Below are positions 7,867 to 14,355 of a stretch of DNA of 14,450 nt, piece by piece. Every line of letters starts with the position of its first letter. Position 1 is the stretch's first letter. The position numbers were made by a program, and so were the translations under genes. The notes under the pieces are model-generated. The model was not told the origin of the DNA. It saw nothing but the letters and a program-made list of their open reading frames with translations, and did no database searches. The stretch is from Chthoniobacter sp. (GTDB lineage: Bacteria; Verrucomicrobiota; Verrucomicrobiia; Chthoniobacterales; Chthoniobacteraceae), in NCBI GenBank assembly GCA_025351065.1, contig JANXWQ010000473.1, positions 1 to 14,450 of the forward strand, read 5' to 3'.

Positions 7867-8865
7867 GTGAACCTTTTTGCGCCGGGCCTGCGCGAAGCCC
7901 GCAGACTTTTCGACCGGCAGATCAACCGGTTCAGCCTGCTCATCGCCCGGCGCAATCTGGCCGCCGCCGAACACGACCTCGGGCTGCTCGGCTGGCAGCA
8001 GGCCGACTTCGAGGGCGACGCGCAGCGCCACATCGACCAACTCACGGACGTCGAGCGCCAGCAGTCGAAGCTGACCAACGAGAGCGCCGTGATCGGGCAG
8101 GCGATCCGTGAAATGAGCGCGCAGCGCGACGCGGAGCGCGAGCGGTATGAGGAAAAGCTCGCGCAACTCGAAGAACGACGGGACGAGGCGGCCGCGCCGG
8201 TGGATGACGCCGAGCGCCATCTCGCCGCGCGGCGGAAGAATGACGTGGATTTCGACGGCCTCATCGCGGAACTGGACCGGGAGGTGGCCGGGGTGCGCGA
8301 GCTTTACGAAAAGCTGCGCGCCGTGGAAGTGCGTACGCCGCAGATGAACGACGAGGTGATGCGCCTGCGCAACCGCATGGTCGAGATTCCGAACGCGCAG
8401 GACGAGCTGCGGAGCAGGCGCGTGCAGGCGGCCAATGACATCCGCGCGTTCGAGGAAAAGCGCGCGCGCGGCCGGCCCGTGCTGGTCGCGGCAGAGGCGG
8501 CGCTGCGAAAATTGCATGAGGGTTTTGCCAAGGCGGACGACGTGCTCGGCCGGCAAATCGCGGTGCGCGAGCGACGGAAGCGGGGGATGGAAAAACAGAG
8601 CGAGGATCTCGAATCCGCGAAGGGCATGCCGTACCGCCAAATCGGCCAGATTCTCGCGGACAGCGGCATCGCGCCGATGAATCAGCCGCAGGCGCTCGAA
8701 GCCGTGCGCCGCCGCCGGGCGATCGTCGTGCGCCTCGCCAAGGCCATCGCCTCGTCGATCGAAGCCAGCGGGCACGAGGATCGCGCGGTGCTACGGAAGT
8801 CCTGGTTCGCGTGGGCGGCGGTGGCGTTCATCGTCCAGCTCGTTGCCTGGTGCGTCTGGCATTGA
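7867..8865 (+). CDS. Coiled-coil protein with C-terminal transmembrane anchor, unknown function
   Basis: I do not recognise a family. About 332 residues are dominated by charged alpha-helix: residues about 15-110 and 130-210 are rich in Glu, Arg, Ala, Leu and Gln with heptad-like spacing (for example REMSAQRDAERERYEEKLAQ). Shorter helices follow to about 300. A single hydrophobic segment at the extreme C-terminus (about 313-331, FAWAAVAFIVQLVAWCVW) predicts a tail anchor with a cytoplasmic coiled coil. There are no catalytic motifs. It starts with GTG at 7867; TTG at 7864, abutting the acs stop, is equally possible. Close coupling to acs suggests co-transcription, not necessarily related function. 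It is convergent with the minus-strand operon, with 22 bases between stops. Confidence 0.8.
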   Translation: MNLFAPGLREARRLFDRQINRFSLLIARRNLAAAEHDLGLLGWQQADFEGDAQRHIDQLTDVERQQSKLTNESAVIGQAIREMSAQRDAERERYEEKLAQLEERRDEAAAPVDDAERHLAARRKNDVDFDGLIAELDREVAGVRELYEKLRAVEVRTPQMNDEVMRLRNRMVEIPNAQDELRSRRVQAANDIRAFEEKRARGRPVLVAAEAALRKLHEGFAKADDVLGRQIAVRERRKRGMEKQSEDLESAKGMPYRQIGQILADSGIAPMNQPQALEAVRRRRAIVVRLAKAIASSIEASGHEDRAVLRKSWFAWAAVAFIVQLVAWCVWH

Positions 8866-8887
8866 ACGAAGAAGGCCGTTTGTGTTT

Positions 8888-10240
8888 TCAGTTGTTCTGC
8901 CGGGTTGTGGTGTGGGTCTGGGCTTCCGCTCGCTGCCTGCGCAGATCGCTCTGTCGGGCAAAGAATCGCCGTCGCCGTTCTTCGATGAAACCGGTGTCGT
9001 AAATGCGGTGTGCCAGATCACGGAAGCCATTCTCCAGCTCTGCAACCGTCATCTTCTCAGGCCGATAGTTCACATCGAACAGCGTGCATGCCTCCCAGGC
9101 TTCGGGCTCGATCAGCCTTCCTGAGCGGGCCAGCCGGTCATACAACGGCGCGTTCGGAAACGCCGTCATCACCGTGATCTGCACTTCATACAGACCCGTC
9201 GCCCGCACGAAGTCGAATACGGCGTCGAAGCAGGTCGCGTCCTGGCCGTCGAGCCCCAGAACGAAACACCCATTCACAGTCACGCCGGCATCTTGAATCG
9301 TCTCGATCGCGCGCTGGTAAGTCTCGCGTTGTTTCAGCTTCCAGTTGGCCTTGTGCTCCAGCCCATCGAGTCCCGATGACGGGCTCTCCAGGCCGATCAG
9401 GATTTGCGCGCAGCCTGCGTCCTTCATCATCGCCAGCAACTCCGGGTCACGCGCGATGCTGATGTCCGTCTCGGTAAACCAGCGCAGGCCTTCGGGAATC
9501 AAGGCGCGCACCAGCTCGCGTCCGCGCGCCTTGTCGGCAAAGGTGTTGTCATCGGCGAACTCGATGAATGGATGCGGCCACGCCTCCTTGACCCGATGAA
9601 TCTCGGCGATCACGCGATCGACCGGCTTGGGCTTGAAGCGCGGATTCAACCGGATGGAGGCGCCGCAGAAGTCGCAGTTGAACGGACAGCCGCGCTGCGT
9701 CTGCACGGTAATGCGGTTGTATTTGCTGATGTCCAGCAGTTCAAAGCGCGGCATCGGCGACTGCGTGAAATCGAAGTTCAACGGACGTGCATCGTAACGC
9801 GGCTGCAGACGGTTCGCGCGCAAGTCGGCGATCATCTGCGGCCACAGCGATTCGCCCTCACCGATCATGGCACTGTCTGCGTGTTGCAGGGCTTCATCAG
9901 GCCGGGCGGTTACGTGCAGTCCACCCATCAGCACCTTGACGCCCGCCTCGCGATACCGGTCCGCGAGCTTATAGGCTTCCTTGATTTGCGCAGTGAAACT
10001 GGAGATCGCCACGGCATCGTAATTACCCGGCAGTTCGGTGAGCGATGCAGGATCAGGCACTTCGACATAGCCCACCTCCACATCCTCGGGTGTCATCCCC
10101 GCGAGCGTGAGCAAACCAAGACTTGGCAGCGAAGCGATCACCTTGCTCCGCTCGACAAAGCCCGGAAGCGTCAGTCCCATGGCGAGCAGTTCTTCATTGC
10201 GGCAGCGCACGCCGCTCAGCGCGAGAAGTCCCAGTTTCAT
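8888..10240 (-). CDS. Cobalamin-binding-domain radical SAM enzyme
   Basis: The 450-residue protein has the class B architecture. A Rossmann-like B12-binding region spans about 1-140 (LPSLGLLTLAG, YDAVAISSFTAQIKEAYKLAD, VKVLMGGLHVT). A radical SAM domain follows, with the [4Fe-4S] ligands Cys185, Cys189 and Cys192 in RGCPFNCDFCGAS, and an EFADDNTFADK strand/loop. The classical DxHxxG cobalamin lower ligand is not evident, so cobalamin may be bound base-off without histidine or not at all. Relatives include BchE/HpnJ-like and other B12-radical SAM proteins acting on lipids, tetrapyrroles and polyketides. It is the last gene of the minus-strand operon and its ATG overlaps the preceding stop by four bases. 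With ACP and ketosynthase upstream, an acyl or lipid substrate is inferred. The Arg/Gln/Thr-rich C-terminal tail is probably disordered. Confidence 0.88.
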   Translation of the reverse strand: MKLGLLALSGVRCRNEELLAMGLTLPGFVERSKVIASLPSLGLLTLAGMTPEDVEVGYVEVPDPASLTELPGNYDAVAISSFTAQIKEAYKLADRYREAGVKVLMGGLHVTARPDEALQHADSAMIGEGESLWPQMIADLRANRLQPRYDARPLNFDFTQSPMPRFELLDISKYNRITVQTQRGCPFNCDFCGASIRLNPRFKPKPVDRVIAEIHRVKEAWPHPFIEFADDNTFADKARGRELVRALIPEGLRWFTETDISIARDPELLAMMKDAGCAQILIGLESPSSGLDGLEHKANWKLKQRETYQRAIETIQDAGVTVNGCFVLGLDGQDATCFDAVFDFVRATGLYEVQITVMTAFPNAPLYDRLARSGRLIEPEAWEACTLFDVNYRPEKMTVAELENGFRDLAHRIYDTGFIEERRRRFFARQSDLRRQRAEAQTHTTTRQNN

Positions 10241-10626
10241 CGTACGAAAAGTTCACAAGTTACACCCGCAAGCACTCCACCCACCGGGATGAAGAACAGA
10301 TGACGCCATGGTTTTCGCCACGCGCTCAGGAAACAACACGTTGGCATCGAAGCCGCACCTACCAGGAAGGCCCACATCGCAACTGAGCCCCACGGCGCAC
10401 TTATCGGTAGCACGAACTGGGTGAACGCATAACAAAAATTCACCAACGCCAGTCCGAAGAACGAGATGTGACCCAGCCGCGTCAGCCTGCGCCGATAACT
10501 CCCATACCCGCCCATCCAGTCCTCTCGATGGAAGAACAGGCCAATGATGGCGCCTGACAGGACGCCGAGTAACATGCCAAGCCAGCCGGCTTTGATCATG
10601 GTGAGAACGATGGGATCGAGTTTCAT
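10237..10626 (-). CDS. Small four-helix membrane protein of unknown function
   Basis: The family is not recognised. The 129 residues contain four hydrophobic segments (about 9-31, 51-72, 79-100 and 108-126), with positively charged short loops (YRRRLTR at 44-50, AWRKPWRH at 102-109). Histidines at 33, 53 and 109, and a Cys-Cys pair at 97-98, are potential cofactor or metal ligands, but this is speculative. It starts 11 bases after the ketosynthase stop, and its own stop overlaps the radical SAM start (ATGA). Tight packing between biosynthetic genes suggests it belongs to the same pathway, for example holding a lipid substrate at the membrane or exporting it. The ATG at 10626 is the only sensible start. 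Confidence 0.8.
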   Translation of the reverse strand: MKLDPIVLTMIKAGWLGMLLGVLSGAIIGLFFHREDWMGGYGSYRRRLTRLGHISFFGLALVNFCYAFTQFVLPISAPWGSVAMWAFLVGAASMPTCCFLSAWRKPWRHLFFIPVGGVLAGVTCELFVR

Positions 10627-10637
10627 AAGTGCGAAGG

Positions 10638-11900
10638 TCAGAAGTCAGCCGAGGCCAGAACATGCACGACGTTGCTTCCACCAAAGCCGCTGCTGTTGTT
10701 GAGCGCTAGGCGTGGTTGCTGATTGAGAGTTTCGCGGGGCAGATTCAGGTGGGTGCTGTCCTCATCTGGCTCTATCAGATGCGCCTGTCCGGGAATGAAT
10801 CCCTCGTTTAGCGCCAGCACGCAGAACGCCGCTTCCATCGCACCCGCCAGGGACAAGCCGTGGCCGGTCAGCGCCTTCGTGCTGCTCACCGGGGGCGCAT
10901 GATCGCCGAAGACCTCACGCAACGCGCGCGCCTCGGCACGGTCCCCCGCGGGCGTCGAAGTCGCGTGGGCATTCACATAGCCGATTTCACTCGCGGTGAC
11001 TCCGGCATCACGCATGGCCATGCGCATGGCATCACGCACCCCGCGTCCGTCAGGATGTGGCATCGCTACATGATGTCCATCGCACGCCTGCCCCCATCCG
11101 AGCATCCGCGCCAGCACCCGCACGCCACGCGCCACCGCACTCGCCGCTGATTCAAGGACCAGCACGGCCGCGCCACCCGTGACCACAAAGCCGTCGCGTC
11201 CGCAATCAAAAGGACGCGAGGCCAGCAGCGGATCACTTTGTGCGCTCAAGGCACCCATGCCGGTGAAGGGCAGCGCCACCTCCGCATTCAGGTCTTCCGC
11301 CGCGACCACGATCATGCGTTGCTGTCGGCCGAGCCTGATCTCGTCCATCGCATACCCGAGCGCATGGCTGCCCGACGAACACGCGGACACAAAGCCGCAA
11401 CTCGCACCGCGAATCCCCAGCATCGCCGCCAGATGGAAATTCAGCGAACCCGCCACCGAACTGATCACGCCATGCGGATGCGCGCGCCGCCAACCGCCCG
11501 ACTCCAGTTTGCCCAGATGCTGGTGCAGCATTTTCGGTGACCCCGCCGAGGCACAAAACAACCCGGTCATACCGTCGCGCAACTCTACATCTGACAATCG
11601 CGCCTCTTTCATGGCTTGTTGCAAAGCCGCCAGCGCATACACGCCATGCGGCGGCATCGAACGGGACGCGTGGGCTTCGATCTCGAACTCGTCCGGCCAC
11701 GACCACGCCGCTGGGTTGCTCCAACTCACATCAAAGCCACTCAGCAAACCACCGACTTTCACATTCAAGTCGGCATCCGCCACCGGCTGCCACGGCGAAA
11801 GTCCATGCGTTAGCGAGCGCAGCGACTGACTTACCACGGCACGCGAATGTCCGATGCTGGTGGCGAAACCGAGGCCGGTGATGACGACGCTGGAGTTCAT
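10638..11900 (-). CDS. Beta-ketoacyl-ACP synthase (FabF/FabB-like condensing enzyme)
   Basis: A 420-residue ketosynthase that would perform decarboxylative Claisen condensation of an acyl chain with malonyl-ACP. All catalytic residues are present: nucleophile Cys174 in VSACSSGSHALG, His312 in NAHATSTPAGD, Lys342 in SSTKALTGH and His347. The C-terminal LNNSSGFGGSN glycine motif is intact. The N-terminus MNSSVVITGLG is standard. It is likely a specialised paralogue and not housekeeping FabF: the region between residues 30 and 85 is divergent, and it sits with a dedicated ACP and a radical SAM enzyme instead of fabD/fabG/acpP. Its ATG overlaps the ACP stop by four bases, implying coupled expression. 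Chain length and product cannot be read from the sequence. Confidence 0.93.
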   Translation of the reverse strand: MNSSVVITGLGFATSIGHSRAVVSQSLRSLTHGLSPWQPVADADLNVKVGGLLSGFDVSWSNPAAWSWPDEFEIEAHASRSMPPHGVYALAALQQAMKEARLSDVELRDGMTGLFCASAGSPKMLHQHLGKLESGGWRRAHPHGVISSVAGSLNFHLAAMLGIRGASCGFVSACSSGSHALGYAMDEIRLGRQQRMIVVAAEDLNAEVALPFTGMGALSAQSDPLLASRPFDCGRDGFVVTGGAAVLVLESAASAVARGVRVLARMLGWGQACDGHHVAMPHPDGRGVRDAMRMAMRDAGVTASEIGYVNAHATSTPAGDRAEARALREVFGDHAPPVSSTKALTGHGLSLAGAMEAAFCVLALNEGFIPGQAHLIEPDEDSTHLNLPRETLNQQPRLALNNSSGFGGSNVVHVLASADF

Positions 11901-12271
11901 GCCTGATCGAGTTTGCGCATCAGGAATGCCTTCAAGTCTCCCACCGTCTGCACACCGGCCATCTCGCGGGTCTCGATGGGAATGCCAAACAGATCATCCA
12001 GTTTGAAAGCCATCTCGGCGAGGGCGAGCGAGTCGAGACCGAGATCTTGATTGAGTCGAAACTCATCCGGCAGCACCGCCGGTGGCTTCGCCGCTCCGGG
12101 CGGCAGATGAAATGCAATCACCCCCGGGAGCATCTCGATAAGTGCATCGGCCCCACCCTTTGCATGATAACGCAATGCGGCATCAACGCAGGGCGGCGCG
12201 AAACCCAACAAGTCGGCCTTGATTTGCTCAGGCGTCTTGGTTGCGAAAGTAGCAGTGGCGGCGGCGTTCAT
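11897..12271 (-). CDS. Acyl carrier protein with N-terminal extension
   Basis: The 124-residue protein carries the phosphopantetheine attachment motif LGLDSLALAEM, with Ser81 as the modified residue. It is followed by the helix-III region FGIPIETREMAGVQTVGDLKAFL. The carrier domain proper is about the last 60-80 residues; roughly 40-60 extra residues precede it (PEQIKADLLGFAPPCVDAALRYH and a proline-rich link), longer than the usual ~80-residue ACP. I chose the ATG at 12271. A longer in-frame reading from 12355 would run over the start of the divergent LysR gene and the intergenic dyad. It is the first gene of the operon and presumably tethers the growing chain for the ketosynthase that follows. 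Confidence 0.87.
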   Translation of the reverse strand: MNAAATATFATKTPEQIKADLLGFAPPCVDAALRYHAKGGADALIEMLPGVIAFHLPPGAAKPPAVLPDEFRLNQDLGLDSLALAEMAFKLDDLFGIPIETREMAGVQTVGDLKAFLMRKLDQA

Positions 12272-12312
12272 CTGCCCGAACGCTACGGGCGGAGTCCTGA
12301 GAAACGGTAATT

Positions 12313-12333
12313 GATATTCTTTCCGGGAGTATC
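12313..12333. promoter_or_regulatory. Dyad in the LysR/ACP divergent intergenic region
   Basis: GATATTC (12313-12319) and GAGTATC (12327-12333) form an imperfect inverted repeat, centred at 12323, with one mismatched pair. It contains an ATA...TAT core and lies between the divergent starts, 15 bases before the LysR GTG and 42 bases from the ACP ATG. LysR-type regulators usually bind AT-containing dyads in exactly such divergent promoters, so this is a candidate operator. The AT-richness of 12306-12340 also stands out against its GC-rich surroundings and could include the promoters. The assignment is inferred from position and symmetry only. Confidence 0.4.
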
Positions 12334-12347
12334 GACAAAAGCGATGC

Positions 12348-13226
12348 GTGAACATTCACCATCTGGAACTGTTCTATTATGTCGCCAAGCATGGCGGCAT
12401 CATGGAAGCCGTGCGCAAGATTCCTTACGGCATCCAGCAGCCGGCGGTGAGCGCGCAGATTCTCCAGCTCGAGCGAACGGTCGGCACGAAGCTCTTCCAG
12501 CGCCGCCCCTTTGCGCTGACGCCGGAGGGGGAGAAGCTGTTCTCGTTCATCAGGCCTTTCTTCGGCGAACTCGCCAGAGTTACCGACGAGATCGCGGGTA
12601 GGACCGCGCGCTTTATGCGGCTCGGCGCGTCCGGGCCCGTGCTGCGCCATCACCTGCCGCGCGCGCTGCGCACCGTGCGCGAAGCGATGCCTGGGCTGAC
12701 CATGCACCTCACCGAGGGCTACGAGCCGCATCTTCTGCAGTTGTTGAAAAAGGACGAGATCGACCTCGCCATCACGGCGCTGCATGACTCGATGCCGCCC
12801 GGGTTCGGTGCGCTGCCGCTCCTCTCGCTGCCGCTTTCGCTCATCGTGCCAAAGGCGAGCCGCATCCGCGCCGGGGGGGATCTGTGGAAGTGCGATACCA
12901 TCGACGAGCCGCTGATCACCTTGCCCGCCGATGACGGCATTTCGCGCAACTTTCAAAAGGGACTCAACAAACTCGGCGTGGACTGGCCGCCGGGGCTGGT
13001 CGTCAGCACGCTGGAACTGGTGGAGACCTACGTCGCGGAAGGGTTCGGCTTTGGCGCCGGGGTCGTTGTTCCCGATTTGGAGCCGAACGGTCAAGTGCGG
13101 CAGATTCCGCTGCAGGATTTTCCGCCGCTCATGATCGGCGCGGTGTGGGCCGGCACCGCTTCACCGCTCGTGCAGACCCTCGTCTCAGCGTTCCAGCGCT
13201 ACGCGCAGACTTTTGCCGCCGGGTAG
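12348..13226 (+). CDS. LysR-family transcriptional regulator
   Basis: The 292-residue protein has the LysR layout: a winged helix-turn-helix at residues 1-60 (HLELFYYVAKHGGIMEAVR, QQPAVSAQILQLERTVGTKLFQRRPFALTPEG), a linker helix to about 90, and a periplasmic-binding-protein-like effector domain to the end (LTEGYEPHLLQLLKKDEIDLAI, FGFGAGVVVP). The start is GTG at 12348, giving MNIHHLELF; no nearby ATG in this frame would preserve the first helix. It is divergent from the ACP-ketosynthase-radical SAM operon with 76 bases between starts, the classical arrangement for a regulator and its target. Neighbouring-target control is therefore inferred but not shown. The effector is unknown. Confidence 0.92.
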   Translation: MNIHHLELFYYVAKHGGIMEAVRKIPYGIQQPAVSAQILQLERTVGTKLFQRRPFALTPEGEKLFSFIRPFFGELARVTDEIAGRTARFMRLGASGPVLRHHLPRALRTVREAMPGLTMHLTEGYEPHLLQLLKKDEIDLAITALHDSMPPGFGALPLLSLPLSLIVPKASRIRAGGDLWKCDTIDEPLITLPADDGISRNFQKGLNKLGVDWPPGLVVSTLELVETYVAEGFGFGAGVVVPDLEPNGQVRQIPLQDFPPLMIGAVWAGTASPLVQTLVSAFQRYAQTFAAG

Positions 13227-13252
13227 GTGGAAAAGAGAGGCCGAGAAACAGC

Positions 13253-13289
13253 GACGCGCCGGATTACCGGAATCGTTCGACGGCGCGTC
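13253..13289 (+). terminator. Hairpin downstream of the LysR gene
   Basis: GACGCGCC (13253-13260) pairs perfectly with GGCGCGTC (13282-13289). An inner GATT/AATC helix (13262-13265 with 13271-13274) closes a five-base loop. It lies 26 bases after the LysR stop. No T-run follows, so intrinsic termination would be weak; it may mark the mRNA end in another way. Confidence 0.4.
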
Positions 13290-13425
13290 ATGACGAAGGT
13301 GACCGTGGCATTCTTCCTCGCGGTCTAATGTTCGCGCGCCGCGATCCGTCATTCTCAGTGTGACCATCACAGCTTACGGCGAAAATCGCGTTGCCCCTCC
13401 GCAGTGGGGCGGGCAGGCTGCGCGC

Positions 13426-14316
13426 ATGGACTCCCGGGTTTTCCAAATCTCGGCGCTCGCCGGGCTGCTGATCTATGGCGTGGGCTGGCTGGATTTTGAG
13501 ATCGGCCCGGTGCAGGCGGCGGTAACGCTCGCGGGAGTTTTGCTCATGCAGTGGCTGTGCTCGCGACTGTGGAAGCTGGAGCGTTTTGAGCCGAAGAGCG
13601 CGCTCATCTCCGGGCTCTCGCTGTGCCTGCTGCTGCGGACGAATCATCTCGCGCTCGCCGCGGCGGGCGCGGTCATCACCATCGCGGGAAAGTTCGTGCT
13701 GCGCTGGCGCGGGAAGCATCTTTTCAATCCCACGAACTTCGGGCTCGTGGCGATGATGCTGGCGACGAACGGCGCGGTGTGGGTCTCGCCGGGGCAGTGG
13801 GGCAATGTGGCGTTCTTCGGGTTTTTGATGGTCTGCATCGGCGGGCTGGTGGTCATGCGCGCGGCGCGGAGCGATGTGACGCTCGCGTTTCTCGGCTTTT
13901 ATCTCGCGCTGATGTTTGGCCGTTCGCTCTACCTCGGCGAGCCGATGACGATCCCGCTGCACCGGCTGCAAAGCGGGGCGCTGCTGCTCTTCGCGTTTTT
14001 CATGATCAGCGACCCGAAGACCACTCCGGACTCGCGCGCGGCGCGCATCGTGTTTGCGGCGCTGGTGGCGTATGGCGCGTGGTATGTGCAGTTCCGGCTG
14101 TTTCGCACGAACGGCCTGCTGTGGTCGCTGGCCGGGCTTTCGCTCGCGGTGCCGGTGATCGACTGGCTGCTGCCGGGGCGGCGCTACGTGTGGAAAGGAA
14201 CCCGCCTCGGCGGAGGGGACGGAATTTTTTTAACGGAATTACGGAATTTGACAAAATTAACGGAATTGGATTTGGCGAAAGCACCCGCTGATTCATTGGG
14301 CACGCCTTCGCCTTAA
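13426..14316 (+). CDS. Stand-alone RnfD/NqrB-like membrane protein
   Basis: The 296-residue polytopic membrane protein has about 8-10 hydrophobic segments from residue 5 to 250. Family signatures of the NqrB/RnfD/RsxD group are visible: GKHLFNPTNFGL (96-107) and SGALLLFAFFMISDPKTTP (183-201). In complete Rnf or Nqr complexes this subunit is the flavin-carrying membrane component. Here no other Rnf/Nqr gene is present, so it is probably one of the solitary RnfD-like proteins linked to transmembrane flavin electron transfer. I prefer the ATG at 13426 (MDSRVFQIS), since the extra 22 residues from GTG 13360 are polar and atypical. The C-terminal ~32 residues (from about Asp265) are hydrophilic and are encoded by an intergenic repeat, so the ancestral protein probably ended earlier. 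Confidence 0.82.
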   Translation: MDSRVFQISALAGLLIYGVGWLDFEIGPVQAAVTLAGVLLMQWLCSRLWKLERFEPKSALISGLSLCLLLRTNHLALAAAGAVITIAGKFVLRWRGKHLFNPTNFGLVAMMLATNGAVWVSPGQWGNVAFFGFLMVCIGGLVVMRAARSDVTLAFLGFYLALMFGRSLYLGEPMTIPLHRLQSGALLLFAFFMISDPKTTPDSRAARIVFAALVAYGAWYVQFRLFRTNGLLWSLAGLSLAVPVIDWLLPGRRYVWKGTRLGGGDGIFLTELRNLTKLTELDLAKAPADSLGTPSP

Positions 14317-14355
14317 TTCCGTAATTTGGCAAAATTCCGTCATTCCGTTTCCTCC
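14212..14355. repeat. ACGGAAT-type inverted repeat, copy 2 (larger, imperfect)
   Basis: The left half (14212-14267) contains several ACGGAATT units, and the right half (14314-14355) contains their reverse complements (AATTCCGTAATTTGGC, AATTCCGTCATTCCGTTTCC). Outer GGAGG at 14212-14216 pairs with CCTCC at 14351-14355. The right edge shares ATTCCGTCATTCCGTTTCC with the right arm of the copy at 4176-4249, so both belong to one family. The central ~45 bases differ. The left half is translated as the tail of the RnfD-like protein and the stop codon (14314-14316) falls at the start of the right half. Confidence 0.8.

Noticed and set aside
5716..8775. 1019-codon open frame on the minus strand
   Set aside because: It runs antisense to acs and the coiled-coil gene. 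It is rich in His, Arg and Pro with no motif, as expected for the mirror frame of GC-rich coding DNA. acs is certain.
9404..10303. 299-codon plus-strand open frame
   Set aside because: It is antisense to the radical SAM gene, which has clear CxxxCxxC and B12-domain features.
12228..13094. 288-codon minus-strand open frame
   Set aside because: It is antisense to the LysR gene and overlaps the ACP start. It has no recognisable domain.
13359..13371. TGTGA-CCA-TCACA palindrome resembling a CRP site
   Set aside because: The spacer is 3 bases, not the 6 needed for CRP. Five-base arms are expected by chance in a window of this size.
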